The notes: a model not told the origin generated them from the sequence alone. A DNA stretch of 41,883 nt from Bradyrhizobium centrolobii (GCF_001641635.1 NZ_LUUB01000090.1:217180-259062); one strand, 5' to 3'. Positions 8,509 through 16,842 are shown, numbered from the stretch's first letter. Program-made: numbers and translations.

Positions 8509-9309
8509 ATGCGCTTGAAGGATAAAGTCGCCATCGTGGTGGGCGCCGGGCAAAGCCCCGGCGAAGGCATGGGCAACGGCCGCGCCACCGCGCTCACCTT
8601 CGCGCGCGAGGGCGCGAAGGTGCTTTGCGTCGATCATCATCTCGACTCGGCCCGGGAAACCGTCGCGATGATCGCCGCGAAGCAAGGCACCGCCGCGGCT
8701 TTCAAGGCGGATGTTACCAAATCGGCCGACATCAAGGCGATGGTCGCGGACGCGCAGGCGCGCTGGGGCCGGATCGACGTGCTGCACAACAATGTCGGCG
8801 TCAGCCTTTCCGGCGGCGATGCCGAGCTGCTTCAGCTGACCGAAGAGGCGTTCGACCGCGTCGTCGCCATCAACCTGAAGAGCTGCATCCTGGCGGCGAA
8901 GGAGGTGATTCCGGTGATGCGCGCGCAGAGAAGCGGCGCAATCATCAACATCTCCTCGATGGCGGCGATCACCACCTATCCTTACGTCGCCTACAAGGCG
9001 ACGAAATCGGCGATGATCGCCTTCACCGAACAGCTCGCCTACCAGAATGCGGAATACGGCATCCGTGCCAACGTCATTCTGCCGGGCCTGATGAACACGC
9101 CGATGGCGGTCGATACCCGCGCCCGCGAATGGCACAAGACCCGCGCCGAGGTCGAAGCCGAGCGCGACAGCAAGGTGCCGCTGCGGAAGAAGATGGGAAC
9201 CGGATGGGACGTCGCCAACGCCGCGCTGTTCCTGGCCTCCGATGAAGCCAACTTCATCACCGGCGTGACGTTGCCGGTGGATGGCGGGGCCAGCGTGAGA
9301 CGGGGGTAA
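8509..9309 (+). CDS. SDR family oxidoreductase (second of a pair)
   Basis: A 266-residue classical short-chain dehydrogenase. The nucleotide site reads VGAGQSPGEGMGNGRATA (about 11-28). NISSMA gives the catalytic Ser and YVAYKATK gives Tyr and Lys (Y-K-A-T-K). As in the first SDR, the structural motif is NNVG and a GTGWDVANAALFL segment precedes the C-terminal FITGVTLPVDGG. The start is fixed by spacing: the ATG follows the previous stop after one base. It closes the operon; a CCCCTG/CAGGGG hairpin sits 18 bp after the stop. The two SDRs may act in succession on one substrate or with different stereochemistry. Confidence 0.86.
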   Translation: MRLKDKVAIVVGAGQSPGEGMGNGRATALTFAREGAKVLCVDHHLDSARETVAMIAAKQGTAAAFKADVTKSADIKAMVADAQARWGRIDVLHNNVGVSLSGGDAELLQLTEEAFDRVVAINLKSCILAAKEVIPVMRAQRSGAIINISSMAAITTYPYVAYKATKSAMIAFTEQLAYQNAEYGIRANVILPGLMNTPMAVDTRAREWHKTRAEVEAERDSKVPLRKKMGTGWDVANAALFLASDEANFITGVTLPVDGGASVRRG

Positions 9310-9326
9310 GCTGGCTCGACGCGATT

Positions 9327-9343
9327 CCCCTGCCCTCCAGGGG
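9327..9343. terminator. Hairpin between convergent genes
   Basis: CCCCTG (9327-9332), a 5-nt loop and CAGGGG (9338-9343) lie in the 45-bp gap between the convergent SDR and sugar-dehydrogenase genes. The symmetry suggests bidirectional use, but there is no U tract on either side, so it is a weak terminator call. Confidence 0.35.
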
Positions 9344-9354
9344 AGGGTGAACTC

Positions 9355-10680
9355 TCAATGTGTCACCCGCCAGATCGTGCCGTTGCCATCTTCCGACACC
9401 AACAGTGAGCCATCTTTCGCCACCGCGACTCCAACCGGCCGACCCCAGACGTCCCTGTCGTTGATGACGAAGCCAGTGACGAAATCCTCGTATTCGCCGG
9501 TCGGCTTGCCGTCCTTCACCCTGATGCGGATGACCTTGTAGCCGGTGCGCTTCGATCTGTTCCAGGAGCCATGCTGGGCGGCGAAGGCGTCGCCCCGATA
9601 CTCGGCCGGAAACTGAGTGCCCTGGTAGAATGTCATGCCCATGGAAGCGGAATGCGGCTGCACCAGCACGTCGGGGACCGTCACCTTGTCCTCGAGGTCC
9701 GGCCGCGCGCGCCGGTGGCGCGGGTCTTCGTTGCTGCCGATATAGAACCACGGCCAGCCGTAGAAGGCGCCCTCCTTCACGCTGGTCACGTAGTCAGGCA
9801 CGAGATCGTCGCCGAGCCCGTCGCGTTCGTTGGTCGAGCACCAGGGCAGCCCGGTCTGCGGCTGGATCGCAAGGCCGACGCAGTTGCGGATGCCGGTGGC
9901 GTAGATCTTCCGCTCCTTGCCATCCGGATTGAAAGCAAGCACGGCGGCGCGCTCGGTCTCGCTCGCCCAGGCCGCGCCGAGCGGTTGGGTTCGCGACCAC
10001 GCCTCCAATCCGCCCGGCGGAGTGCCCATGCCTTCTGCGACATTGCTGAGCGATCCGACCGAGACGAGCATGCGCTTGTCGTCCGGGGTAAAGACGATGT
10101 CGCGGGTGGAATGGCCGCCGGTAGGCAGGCTTGGCACGACGGTTTCCGGCTTGCCCCGTGCCTTGAGATCGCCAGGCTGATAGGGAAAGCGGACGACGCT
10201 ATCGGTGTTGGCGACGTAGACCCATTGCGGATTGTCGCCACTGGGAAAGAAGGCGATGCCGAATGGCTGCTTCAGGCCGCTTGCAAAAACCTCGTTGGTC
10301 GCGACTTTGCCTTCGCTGGCGCGAAGCACGCGGATGTTGCCTGCCCGCGTCTCTGCCACGAAGACGTCGCCGTTCGGCGCAACACGCACGATGCGCGGAC
10401 CGCGCAGACCTTCTGCGAACAGCTCGATCTTGAACCCCGCCGGCATTTGCAGGGATGCCTCCGGCGGGCGCGACACAACACGCGAGCTGTTCGCAAAGGA
10501 CGGGGTGGCGCGGGGCTTGACGAGATCCTGCGGCCGGATCAGCCTCACGATACCGGGCTTGTCGGATTGCCAACTGCCATAGGCGTCCTTGCCTTGCAGC
10601 ACCAGCTCGGCTCGCGCGGTCGTCGCGGCGGCGGTCAGCGACCAGACGAATGTCGCCACGGACCAGATCCTGTTCTTCAC
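9355..10680 (-). CDS. Exported PQQ-dependent sugar dehydrogenase-like beta-propeller (sorbosone dehydrogenase family)
   Basis: A 441-residue periplasmic protein with a GTG start at 10680 and GGGAGGAAG upstream. The signal peptide (about 1-24) ends ATTARA before ELVLQG. The rest repeats six-bladed propeller strands: FKIELFAEGLRGPRIVRVAP, then ASGLKQPFGIAFFPSG, ATGIRNCVGLAIQPQTG, GAFYGWPWFYIG and FAAQHGSWNRSKRTGYKVIRI (landmarks shortened to family blocks). These are typical of soluble aldose/L-sorbosone dehydrogenases (GSDH family), which bind PQQ and Ca2+ and donate electrons to a cytochrome. The gene stands alone, divergent from puuD. Nothing here makes PQQ. Substrate not determined from sequence. 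Confidence 0.85.
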   Translation of the reverse strand: MKNRIWSVATFVWSLTAAATTARAELVLQGKDAYGSWQSDKPGIVRLIRPQDLVKPRATPSFANSSRVVSRPPEASLQMPAGFKIELFAEGLRGPRIVRVAPNGDVFVAETRAGNIRVLRASEGKVATNEVFASGLKQPFGIAFFPSGDNPQWVYVANTDSVVRFPYQPGDLKARGKPETVVPSLPTGGHSTRDIVFTPDDKRMLVSVGSLSNVAEGMGTPPGGLEAWSRTQPLGAAWASETERAAVLAFNPDGKERKIYATGIRNCVGLAIQPQTGLPWCSTNERDGLGDDLVPDYVTSVKEGAFYGWPWFYIGSNEDPRHRRARPDLEDKVTVPDVLVQPHSASMGMTFYQGTQFPAEYRGDAFAAQHGSWNRSKRTGYKVIRIRVKDGKPTGEYEDFVTGFVINDRDVWGRPVGVAVAKDGSLLVSEDGNGTIWRVTH

Positions 10681-10928
10681 GTCGTCTTCCTCCCGGTCTC
10701 GACTTGTGGAACTTCACGCCGGCTACCGAACGCCGATGGACCCGTGAACGTTCTCGGCAGGTCGTGCACATGCCGAATCCCACGTCAGCTCATGCCTGCA
10801 CGATGTGCAACAGCCGCGACCCATCGTACTGGAAAATGCCGCTGATCGGTGCGACACATTGTAAGGGTGCGGCCGCCAGTCGCGGTCATCAAAGCTGCGG
10901 CATCGACGTCGCGACTGATGGGGTGATC

Positions 10929-12122
10929 ATGTGGGGATCCATCATATCGGAATGGGCGAGCCTGCTGCTCCGCTGGCTGCACGTGGTGGCGGCGATCGCC
11001 TGGATCGGCAGCTCCTTTTACTTCATCCATCTCGATCTCAGCCTGAAACCGCAGCGTGACTTGCCGGACGGCGTGCAGGGCGAGGCCTGGCAGGTCCATG
11101 GCGGCGGCTTCTACCGGATCATGAAATATCTGGTAGCGCCGAGCCAGATGCCGGAGGAGCTCACCTGGTTCAAATGGGAGGCTTACACCACCTGGCTCTC
11201 CGGCTTCGCTCTGATGGTGGTGGTCTATTATCTCGATGCCGACCTGTTCCTGGTCGACAAGTCGATCCTTGACCTGACGCCGGTCCAGGCCGGTCTGTTC
11301 AGCTTCTGCAGCCTTGCGCTGGCGTGGGCCCTCTACGAGATCGCCTGCCGCACCGGGCTTGGGCAGCGTGAGCTCGGCTTTGCCATCGGCGGCTACGTGT
11401 TCCTGGTCGCACTGACCTACGCCTTTACGCACGTCCTGAGCGGCCGCGGGGCCTTCAACCAGATCGGGGCGATCATCGGCACCATCATGGTCGCCAACGT
11501 CTTCGCGGTGATCATCCCGAACCAGAAGAAGATCGTCGCCGCGCTGATCGCCGGCGAGGCGCCCGATCCGAAACTCGGCAAGACCAGCAAGGAACGCTCG
11601 GTCCACAACAACTATCTGACGCTCCCCGTCGTCGTGCTGATGATCAGCAACCACTATCCCCTGCTCTACGCCACCCGCTTCAACTGGATCATCGTCGCGA
11701 TCGTGCTGGCGCTGGGGCCGGTGATCCGCCACTTCTTCAACGAGCGGCATGCGGGCCGCAGGTCGCCATGGTGGGTGTGGGGTGTGGCGACAGCTGGCGT
11801 GATCGCAATCGGCGCGCTCTCCGCGGCCGGCCCGCGTGAGGCCAAGACGGGTGTGCTGTCGGCGCAGCCGACGCTCGCCAATGTCGAGGATATCGTGATG
11901 TCCCGCTGCAGCATGTGCCATGCGGCCGAGCCGGTCTGGGCGGGCATCGTGACCGCGCCGAAGGGCATCCTGCTCGACGGCAGCGAGCACATCCAACGCA
12001 ACATCCGCCTGATCGGCCGCGTGGCAGCGTGGTCCAACGCGATGCCCCCGGGCAACATCACGGAAATGACCAGCGAGGAGCGCGCGATCCTCGCTGCCTA
12101 TATCGGCGGGCAGGATCGCTGA
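10929..12122 (+). CDS. puuD: Membrane urate oxidase-like protein with C-terminal cytochrome c (PuuD family)
   Basis: PuuD proteins are membrane enzymes that oxidise urate to 5-hydroxyisourate in bacteria without soluble uricase. The recognisable protein begins MWGSIISEWASLLLRWLHVV at 10929 (397 residues); an in-frame GTG two codons earlier is also possible, while the longer open frame upstream overlaps the divergent dehydrogenase gene and looks unreal. About eight membrane helices follow, with family blocks AIAWIGSSFYFIHLD and QVHGGGFYRIMKY. The last 90 residues form a periplasmic cytochrome c domain with a CSMCH haem site and a downstream NAMPPGN Met ligand region. No other purine-degradation gene is adjacent apart from a VOC protein of unknown role. 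Confidence 0.85.
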   Translation: MWGSIISEWASLLLRWLHVVAAIAWIGSSFYFIHLDLSLKPQRDLPDGVQGEAWQVHGGGFYRIMKYLVAPSQMPEELTWFKWEAYTTWLSGFALMVVVYYLDADLFLVDKSILDLTPVQAGLFSFCSLALAWALYEIACRTGLGQRELGFAIGGYVFLVALTYAFTHVLSGRGAFNQIGAIIGTIMVANVFAVIIPNQKKIVAALIAGEAPDPKLGKTSKERSVHNNYLTLPVVVLMISNHYPLLYATRFNWIIVAIVLALGPVIRHFFNERHAGRRSPWWVWGVATAGVIAIGALSAAGPREAKTGVLSAQPTLANVEDIVMSRCSMCHAAEPVWAGIVTAPKGILLDGSEHIQRNIRLIGRVAAWSNAMPPGNITEMTSEERAILAAYIGGQDR

Positions 12123-12155
12123 CGCGGTCCGTTGCGACGCTCGATGCGGTGTTTC

Positions 12156-12178
12156 GCGGAAGGAAATTGCACTTCCGC
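12156..12178. terminator. Hairpin after puuD
   Basis: GCGGAAG (12156-12162), a 9-nt loop and CTTCCGC (12172-12178) form a 7-bp stem 34 bp after the puuD stop. No U run follows, so it may be a Rho-assisted end or a stabilising structure. Confidence 0.35.
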
Positions 12179-12280
12179 AGGCGATTTCAAAATGACTCGC
12201 GCGTCCATCCATCGTAGATAGGTGCATGATGGCCGCGCGTGCGGCCGCAAAGTCAGTTTAGCTCGCCCGGGGAAATAACA

Positions 12281-13138
12281 GTGGCCCTCAAGAACGTCGT
12301 CGGAGTAGACCACGCCGTGGTCATGGTGAAGGACCTCGACAAGGCTGCCGAGAATTACAGACAGCTCGGCTTTACCGTGTCGCCGCGCGGCACCCACAGC
12401 GCGCATATGGGAACGGGCAACTACACCATCATGTTCGACCCGGACTACATGGAGCTGCTCGGCGTGCTCGCCCCGACCGAACATAACGCCCCGGCCCGCG
12501 CCTTCCTCGAAAAACGCGGCGAGGGCATCGAACGCATCGCATTCACCGCGGTCGATTCCTCAGCCGGCGCGGAGGAGATCCGCGCACGCGGCCTCACGCC
12601 GATCGGTCCCACGGATTTCGAACGGCCGGTCACGCTGCCGAACGGCACGGTATCCGCAGCGAAATTCCGTACCTTCATGTGGCCAACCGAGGAAGCACCC
12701 GGCGGCGTGCGCATCTTCGCCTGCCAGCACAAGACCCGCGAGACCGTGTGGATTCCCGAACTGATGACGCACGCCAATGGGGCGAAGCGCATTCAGCAGG
12801 TGCTGATCGCGACACCCGAGCCCGCGAAGGAGGCGGCGCATCTGTCGCGGCTGATCGACCGCGAGCCGAAGACGGAAGCCGACGGCGCAGTCGCGGTGCC
12901 CTCCGGCGGCGATCGTGCCGATTTCGTTTATCTGACGCTGGATCAGCTTGGCGGCCGCTATCCCGGTGTCCCGCTGGCAGGTCTCTCCGAACGCGGCGGT
13001 GCGGCCCTGGTGCTCGCCAGTTCCGATCTTGCGGAAACCGAGAAGGCGTTGGGCTCGGCAGGCGTGCGCAGCGGGAGCGCGATCTGCGTGCCGCCGGCCA
13101 GGGCCAACGGCACCCTGCTCGCCTTCATTGCCGGCTGA
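12281..13138 (+). CDS. VOC family protein (glyoxalase-like domain)
   Basis: A 285-residue protein that starts best at a GTG (12281), which has GGGGAA about seven bases upstream and opens directly into the first strand (LKNVVGVDHAVVMVKDLDK). That strand pattern, with the metal-type His in VDHAVV, belongs to the vicinal oxygen chelate fold. Further elements are YTIMFDPDYMELLGVL with an acidic residue in the second metal-like position, and a second half beginning HANGAKRIQQVLIATPEP. The overall arrangement fits the Glyoxalase_3-type family. Function unknown; possibilities include a dioxygenase, isomerase or a non-enzymatic binder. It follows puuD by 158 bp with a hairpin in between, so co-transcription is uncertain. 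Confidence 0.75.
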   Translation: MALKNVVGVDHAVVMVKDLDKAAENYRQLGFTVSPRGTHSAHMGTGNYTIMFDPDYMELLGVLAPTEHNAPARAFLEKRGEGIERIAFTAVDSSAGAEEIRARGLTPIGPTDFERPVTLPNGTVSAAKFRTFMWPTEEAPGGVRIFACQHKTRETVWIPELMTHANGAKRIQQVLIATPEPAKEAAHLSRLIDREPKTEADGAVAVPSGGDRADFVYLTLDQLGGRYPGVPLAGLSERGGAALVLASSDLAETEKALGSAGVRSGSAICVPPARANGTLLAFIAG

Positions 13139-13216
13139 TTTGAACTAAATCTTTAACGTGCGTTTACCCGGCGGCCCTAGCATTTCCGGCTATTCACGCC
13201 GCCTGGGGCCAAACGC

Positions 13217-13492
13217 ATGTTTAGAGAAGGCTCGCCGATCGCCTACGACGCGCCGGCCGAACTGAAGAAGTGGCCGTCGCTGAAGGGACAGAGGCAAAAG
13301 GACAGAGGCCCGCCTTATCTCGTCTATAACGGCACGCTCGCCGAGTGCGTTCGCGAGCTCATGGCCAAGCCGATCAAGGGCATCTCGCTCTACGACATCA
13401 TGACGAGGCCGCAAGCAGCCTTCGATCAGGCCGTGCTGTCACCGGGCGACGCCGCCGAGATCGCGATGCGCAAGGATTTCCCGAAGGACTAG
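13217..13492 (+). CDS. Hypothetical protein, 91 residues
   Basis: I do not recognise a family. The protein reads MFREGSPIAYDAPAELKKW at its start and has a conserved-looking middle (YLVYNGTLAECVRELMAKP). The length, lack of membrane segments and basic/acidic balance fit a small cytoplasmic protein, and proteins of this kind are common in Rhizobiales. The stop codon is shared with the convergent L,D-transpeptidase gene: the bases CTAG at 13489-13492 give TAG on both strands. A sigma-70-like promoter could lie in the 78-bp gap upstream, but none is convincing. Confidence 0.65.
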   Translation: MFREGSPIAYDAPAELKKWPSLKGQRQKDRGPPYLVYNGTLAECVRELMAKPIKGISLYDIMTRPQAAFDQAVLSPGDAAEIAMRKDFPKD

Positions 13493-14523
13493 TTCGAAGC
13501 GCGACTGGCTGCAGGTTGTCTTTGCTGCTTCGAGGAGGATTCCGTCGGCGCATCGAGGAAGACGACGGGCGTGCCGCGCTTGACCCTGTCACCGAGCGTG
13601 CGAACGTCCCAGTTGGTGAGCCTGACGCAACCGTGAGACGCTGATTTGCTGACCTTGTCGGGCTCCGCCGTTCCGTGGATGCCGTAGCCCTGTGCGGACA
13701 GGCCGATCCAGTACGCGCCTAGCGGATTATTCGGGCCTGGCTTGAGGTCGAACGGCTCCCTGGATTTGACGCCATCGAAGTTGTAGTCGGGATTGTAGTG
13801 GTAGATCGGCCTGTCATTGGTCCCTGTGACCTTGAGCGTTCCACTCGGTGTCGGTCGATCCGGGCTGCCGATTGACGCAGGATAGAACGCGATCAGACGA
13901 CCGGTCGCGTTGAACGCCTTCAACGTTTCATTTTTCTTGTCGACCTCAAGCCGCGCAATGCGCGGCAGTTCGCTCCGTGCCGAGACATTCGCAACGACGA
14001 TTGTCTCCCCGGCCTTGTCGAAAGACTTGCCTGGATTGAGCGCTTTCAGCAGCTCTTCGCTCATGTGGAATTTTTCGGCGAGTCCTTCGAGAGGACTGGC
14101 ATAGCCCAGCGCATTCCGCGGCTTCATGTCGTCGAGCGTGGCCGGGAGTTCTTTCAGGAAAGGCCCCTTCACGTCTGCGTCGGCGATCTTGTAATCGACG
14201 ACGATGGGCCCTTCGCTCGCCGCAATCAGCTTGTCCCAAAGTTCCGGCGCGATCGCCTTGTCGGAAGGGATTCCGGTCTGCTCGGCGAATGCCTTCAGCG
14301 CCTTCTGTGCGTTCTCGCCGAGCCTGCCATCGATCTCGCCGGGAGAGAATTGCGCACGATCGAGCAGGACCTGAAGCTTCACCACCGATGCGTTGACCTT
14401 GTCGGTGACGGGCTGCTTTGCAGGACACGCAGCATCATTCACAGCTGCTGCATCAAGATTGCCCGCGAGTGTTGGAGCGGCGAGCCACAGCGAAATCACC
14501 GCGCCAAACATCCATCGCATCAT
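13489..14523 (-). CDS. L,D-transpeptidase (YkuD) with peptidoglycan-binding and LysM-like regions
   Basis: A periplasmic enzyme that forms 3-3 cross-links or anchors proteins on peptidoglycan. I start it at the ATG ATG pair at 14523/14520 (344 residues); the longer open frame upstream carries no signal. The signal peptide (1-20) ends LAAPTLAG. Residues 45-100 look like a PG_binding_1 domain (KLQVLLDRAQFSPGEIDG), 139-180 like a LysM-type repeat (PLEGLAEKFHMSEELLKALN), and 190-325 are the YkuD catalytic domain. The active site is intact: H283 in IHGTAEPDK, and SASHGCVRL with H297, C299 and R301. It is divergent from a lytic transglycosylase, so the pair may be co-regulated in wall remodelling. 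Confidence 0.92.
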   Translation of the reverse strand: MMRWMFGAVISLWLAAPTLAGNLDAAAVNDAACPAKQPVTDKVNASVVKLQVLLDRAQFSPGEIDGRLGENAQKALKAFAEQTGIPSDKAIAPELWDKLIAASEGPIVVDYKIADADVKGPFLKELPATLDDMKPRNALGYASPLEGLAEKFHMSEELLKALNPGKSFDKAGETIVVANVSARSELPRIARLEVDKKNETLKAFNATGRLIAFYPASIGSPDRPTPSGTLKVTGTNDRPIYHYNPDYNFDGVKSREPFDLKPGPNNPLGAYWIGLSAQGYGIHGTAEPDKVSKSASHGCVRLTNWDVRTLGDRVKRGTPVVFLDAPTESSSKQQRQPAASRASN

Positions 14524-14537
14524 AGTCGCGCGTCCAA

Positions 14538-14600
14538 TCCGCAAGTGATCCGCAAGTCCACCGGGTTTCGTTTCGGGAACACCGGTATCCGGGAACACCG
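14538..14600. promoter_or_regulatory. Two sets of tandem direct repeats between divergent wall-enzyme genes
   Basis: In the 193-bp divergent region, TCCGCAAGT occurs at 14538-14546 and again at 14549-14557 (11-bp period). CGGGAACACCG occurs at 14574-14584 and 14590-14600 (16-bp period). Both pairs are exact. They sit just upstream of the L,D-transpeptidase start and 117-179 bp upstream of the transglycosylase start. They look like regulator-binding half-sites; no known consensus was recognised. Confidence 0.5.
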
Positions 14601-14716
14601 TAGTAACACTGACGGAACCGGAGAGATCGCAGCTTTGCCGCAATCGGACGATTATGACGTCCTTATCGCCGGCGCATCGCTGGCCGCTCATCCCACAGTT
14701 CGAGGTTGCCCAGCAA

Positions 14717-15682
14717 ATGCGATTTGTCGTGGCGGCTTGCGCCGCGTTTCTGCTTCTGATGTGCGACCTCGATCCGTCGGCGTCCCGGCAAGCATCAACT
14801 TTCGAGTCAACCGTTCTCCAGAACGATCGCGCCTCTCCACTTGTTCCGGTCGTCGAGCTCTTCCTCGCGAGCGTGCAGGCCATTGAACTCGCGAATGCGC
14901 GCGCGGCATATGAGGAAATGCCGAAGGAGAAGAGCGAACCTGCTGTCACGCCCGCGCCGGTTTCACCAATGGATCAATTCTGCCACGCGCTCAGGCAAGC
15001 CGCCGAGACCAGCGGCATTCCGGTGCCCTTCTTCGCGCGCCTGATCTGGCAGGAGAGCCGCTTTCGCTCCAACGAGGTGAGCCAGGCCGGGGCACAGGGC
15101 GTCGCGCAGTTCATGCCGGAAACGGCTGCAGAGGTCGGGCTCGACGATCCCTTCGATCCCATGAAGGCTTTGCCCGCATCAGCAAAATTCCTGAGCAAGC
15201 TTCGCGACGATTTCGGCAATCTCGGCCTCGCCGCAGCTGCCTATAATGCGGGTCCGGGTCGGATCCAGAAATGGCTCGCCAAGGAGAGCGAGCTGCCGCG
15301 CGAAACGCGCGACTATGTCCGGATCATCACCGGCACCAAGGCCGAAGACTGGATCGAGCGCTCCGAGGCTCTCGCGATCCGGATCGACCTGCCACGTGAA
15401 GCCCCATGCGAAGGCGTCGGCGATCTCTCCAAGACAAAGGATGTCGCGTGGGTTCCCGTGAACCTGACCCCAACGGTCGCCACCATCGTTCGCAAGGCCG
15501 AAGCCACGCAGCTGGAGGCGCGGCTGGCGGCCAACCGTGCGCGCAAGCGATTTGCATCTCTGATCAGGAAGAAAGCTTCGGCCCACGGCAAGGCGCGCAG
15601 CATGATCGCGGCGCGGGCCGCCGGTAAGAGCGCGAAGGCGCGCGCCATTCGTGTCGCGTCGCGCGAACGCTCCTCCGATTAA
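14717..15682 (+). CDS. Lytic transglycosylase (SLT family)
   Basis: A periplasmic muramidase that cleaves the glycan strand with 1,6-anhydro product formation. The likely start is the ATG at 14717 (MRFVVAACAAFLLLMC), which gives a signal or lipoprotein-like segment of 321 residues in total; a longer frame exists upstream. The SLT domain covers about 86-190: catalytic E113 in WQESRFRS, GVAQFMPETA at 128-137 and AAYNAGPG at 174-181. The tail from about 260 is rich in Arg, Lys and Ala, possibly for binding acidic wall polymers. It is divergent from the L,D-transpeptidase and its stop lies one base from the stop of the convergent cupin gene. Confidence 0.9.
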   Translation: MRFVVAACAAFLLLMCDLDPSASRQASTFESTVLQNDRASPLVPVVELFLASVQAIELANARAAYEEMPKEKSEPAVTPAPVSPMDQFCHALRQAAETSGIPVPFFARLIWQESRFRSNEVSQAGAQGVAQFMPETAAEVGLDDPFDPMKALPASAKFLSKLRDDFGNLGLAAAAYNAGPGRIQKWLAKESELPRETRDYVRIITGTKAEDWIERSEALAIRIDLPREAPCEGVGDLSKTKDVAWVPVNLTPTVATIVRKAEATQLEARLAANRARKRFASLIRKKASAHGKARSMIAARAAGKSAKARAIRVASRERSSD

Positions 15683-15683
15683 G

Positions 15684-16067
15684 TCAAACCGGCTTCTCGT
15701 CGTCGATCACCGGCGAGGTGACCACCAGGAACACGAGGTCGGTCAGGCCCGAATTCGAGATGGCATGCTCCACGCCGGGCGGCAGGAAGATCACGTCATG
15801 CTTGCGCACGACATGGGTCTTGCCCGCAATCTCCCTAAGCCCCTCGCCTTCGAGCACGTGATAGACCTGCTCCTGCACCTCATGGTGATGCTTCGCCACA
15901 TAGGCCATCGGCTGGTACATCGAGATTCGGTAGTCGATGCGGCGCGAGCCTGCGGTCTCCGGCATCACCAGAGGCTTTGACAGCGCACCCCCGAAATGGT
16001 TCGGGAATTCGCGCCAGGGCACCTCGGCGATGTTGCGGATGAAGGCGCCGTTGCTCTCCTCGGCCAT
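15684..16067 (-). CDS. Cupin domain protein
   Basis: A single-domain cupin of 127 residues, starting at the ATG at 16067, which has AAAGGAG at good spacing. Motif 1 is complete (KHHHEVQEQVYHVLEG: HxH, Glu and a later His), and motif 2 has FLPPGVEHAISN with the last metal His. It therefore probably binds Fe, Mn or Ni. It is the last gene of a leftward operon with an SDR and a TPP enzyme, 22 bp after the SDR stop. In such catabolic operons a small cupin may be an isomerase, dioxygenase or a ligand-sensing accessory protein; the sequence does not decide. Confidence 0.82.
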   Translation of the reverse strand: MAEESNGAFIRNIAEVPWREFPNHFGGALSKPLVMPETAGSRRIDYRISMYQPMAYVAKHHHEVQEQVYHVLEGEGLREIAGKTHVVRKHDVIFLPPGVEHAISNSGLTDLVFLVVTSPVIDDEKPV

Positions 16068-16089
16068 GATCGTGCTCCTTTCGCGCAAA

Positions 16090-16794
16090 TCAGTGCACCA
16101 GCGCCCCGCCGTCGATGTAGACGATCGATCCGGTGGCGAAGCCGTTGGTCATGAAGGCTGCGATCTGCTGGGCGATGTCATCGGCCATGCCGACGCGGCC
16201 GACCGGCAACGCGGCGGCGGTCTTGGCCAGCATCTCGCGCCGCGCCTCTTCAGGCATCGCCGCCCGGATCGGCGTATCGATCACGCCTGGCGAAACGGCG
16301 TTGACTCGCACCGGCGCTAGTTCGAGCGCCAGTGCTCGCGCGAGCGATTCCAGCGCGCCATTCGCCGCGCTGATGATCGCCGAATTCGGCCGCGGCCGGA
16401 CGCTGAGGAAACCGGTGACAAGCGTCAGCGAGCCGCCCGGGCGGATCACCGCCTCGCGCGCCACGCGCCAGGCGCCCCAGAACTTGCCTTCCATCGTGGC
16501 GCGCACGTCCTCCATCGCAACCGTCTTGAACGGCCCGGTGCGAAGCTGCGCCGCCGTCAGCACGACGTGATCGACAGGACCGGTGCGGCGAAACAGATCG
16601 GCGACGCTCTGGTCACTGGTGACATCAGCCGGAATCGCCGTCACCTTCAGCCGCTCGGCGACGGGATCAAGCTTGGCAGCACTGCGCGAGGCGATGATGA
16701 CGTCGGCGCCCTGCGTCTTGGCAAGCTCCGCCGTGGCAAGGCCAATGCCTGACGAGCCGCCGATCACGACGACCTTTTTGCCTGCGAGCGTCAT
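16090..16794 (-). CDS. Atypical SDR protein lacking the YxxxK motif
   Basis: A 234-residue Rossmann-fold protein. The ATG at 16794 is chosen because GGGGAG lies six bases upstream; earlier in-frame ATGs exist at 16800 and 16827. The cofactor motif is intact (VVVIGGSSGIGLATAE), as are the NAG-like VLTAAQLR region and the RVNAVSPGVIDTPI loop. The active-site strand, however, reads NSAIISAANGALES where Tyr-x-x-x-Lys is expected, so Tyr is Ile and Lys is Asn, and the preceding Ser is Thr (TLVTG). I confirmed this on the DNA. A group of SDR relatives with this change is known to me. It likely binds NAD(P), but by a different mechanism or as a non-catalytic partner. It is between the TPP enzyme and the cupin in one operon. 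Confidence 0.85.
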   Translation of the reverse strand: MTLAGKKVVVIGGSSGIGLATAELAKTQGADVIIASRSAAKLDPVAERLKVTAIPADVTSDQSVADLFRRTGPVDHVVLTAAQLRTGPFKTVAMEDVRATMEGKFWGAWRVAREAVIRPGGSLTLVTGFLSVRPRPNSAIISAANGALESLARALALELAPVRVNAVSPGVIDTPIRAAMPEEARREMLAKTAAALPVGRVGMADDIAQQIAAFMTNGFATGSIVYIDGGALVH

Positions 16795-16842
16795 TTCCAT
16801 CTCCCCGATAGCTTGTTGATTGCTCATCCGTACGCTGCGCGA

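Noticed and set aside
10650..10928. N-terminal extension of PuuD
   Set aside because: It overlaps the divergent dehydrogenase start and has no family-like sequence; the protein begins at MWGSII.
14538..14600. CRISPR-like direct repeats
   Set aside because: Only two short units of each, with 2-5 bp between; no spacer structure and no cas genes.
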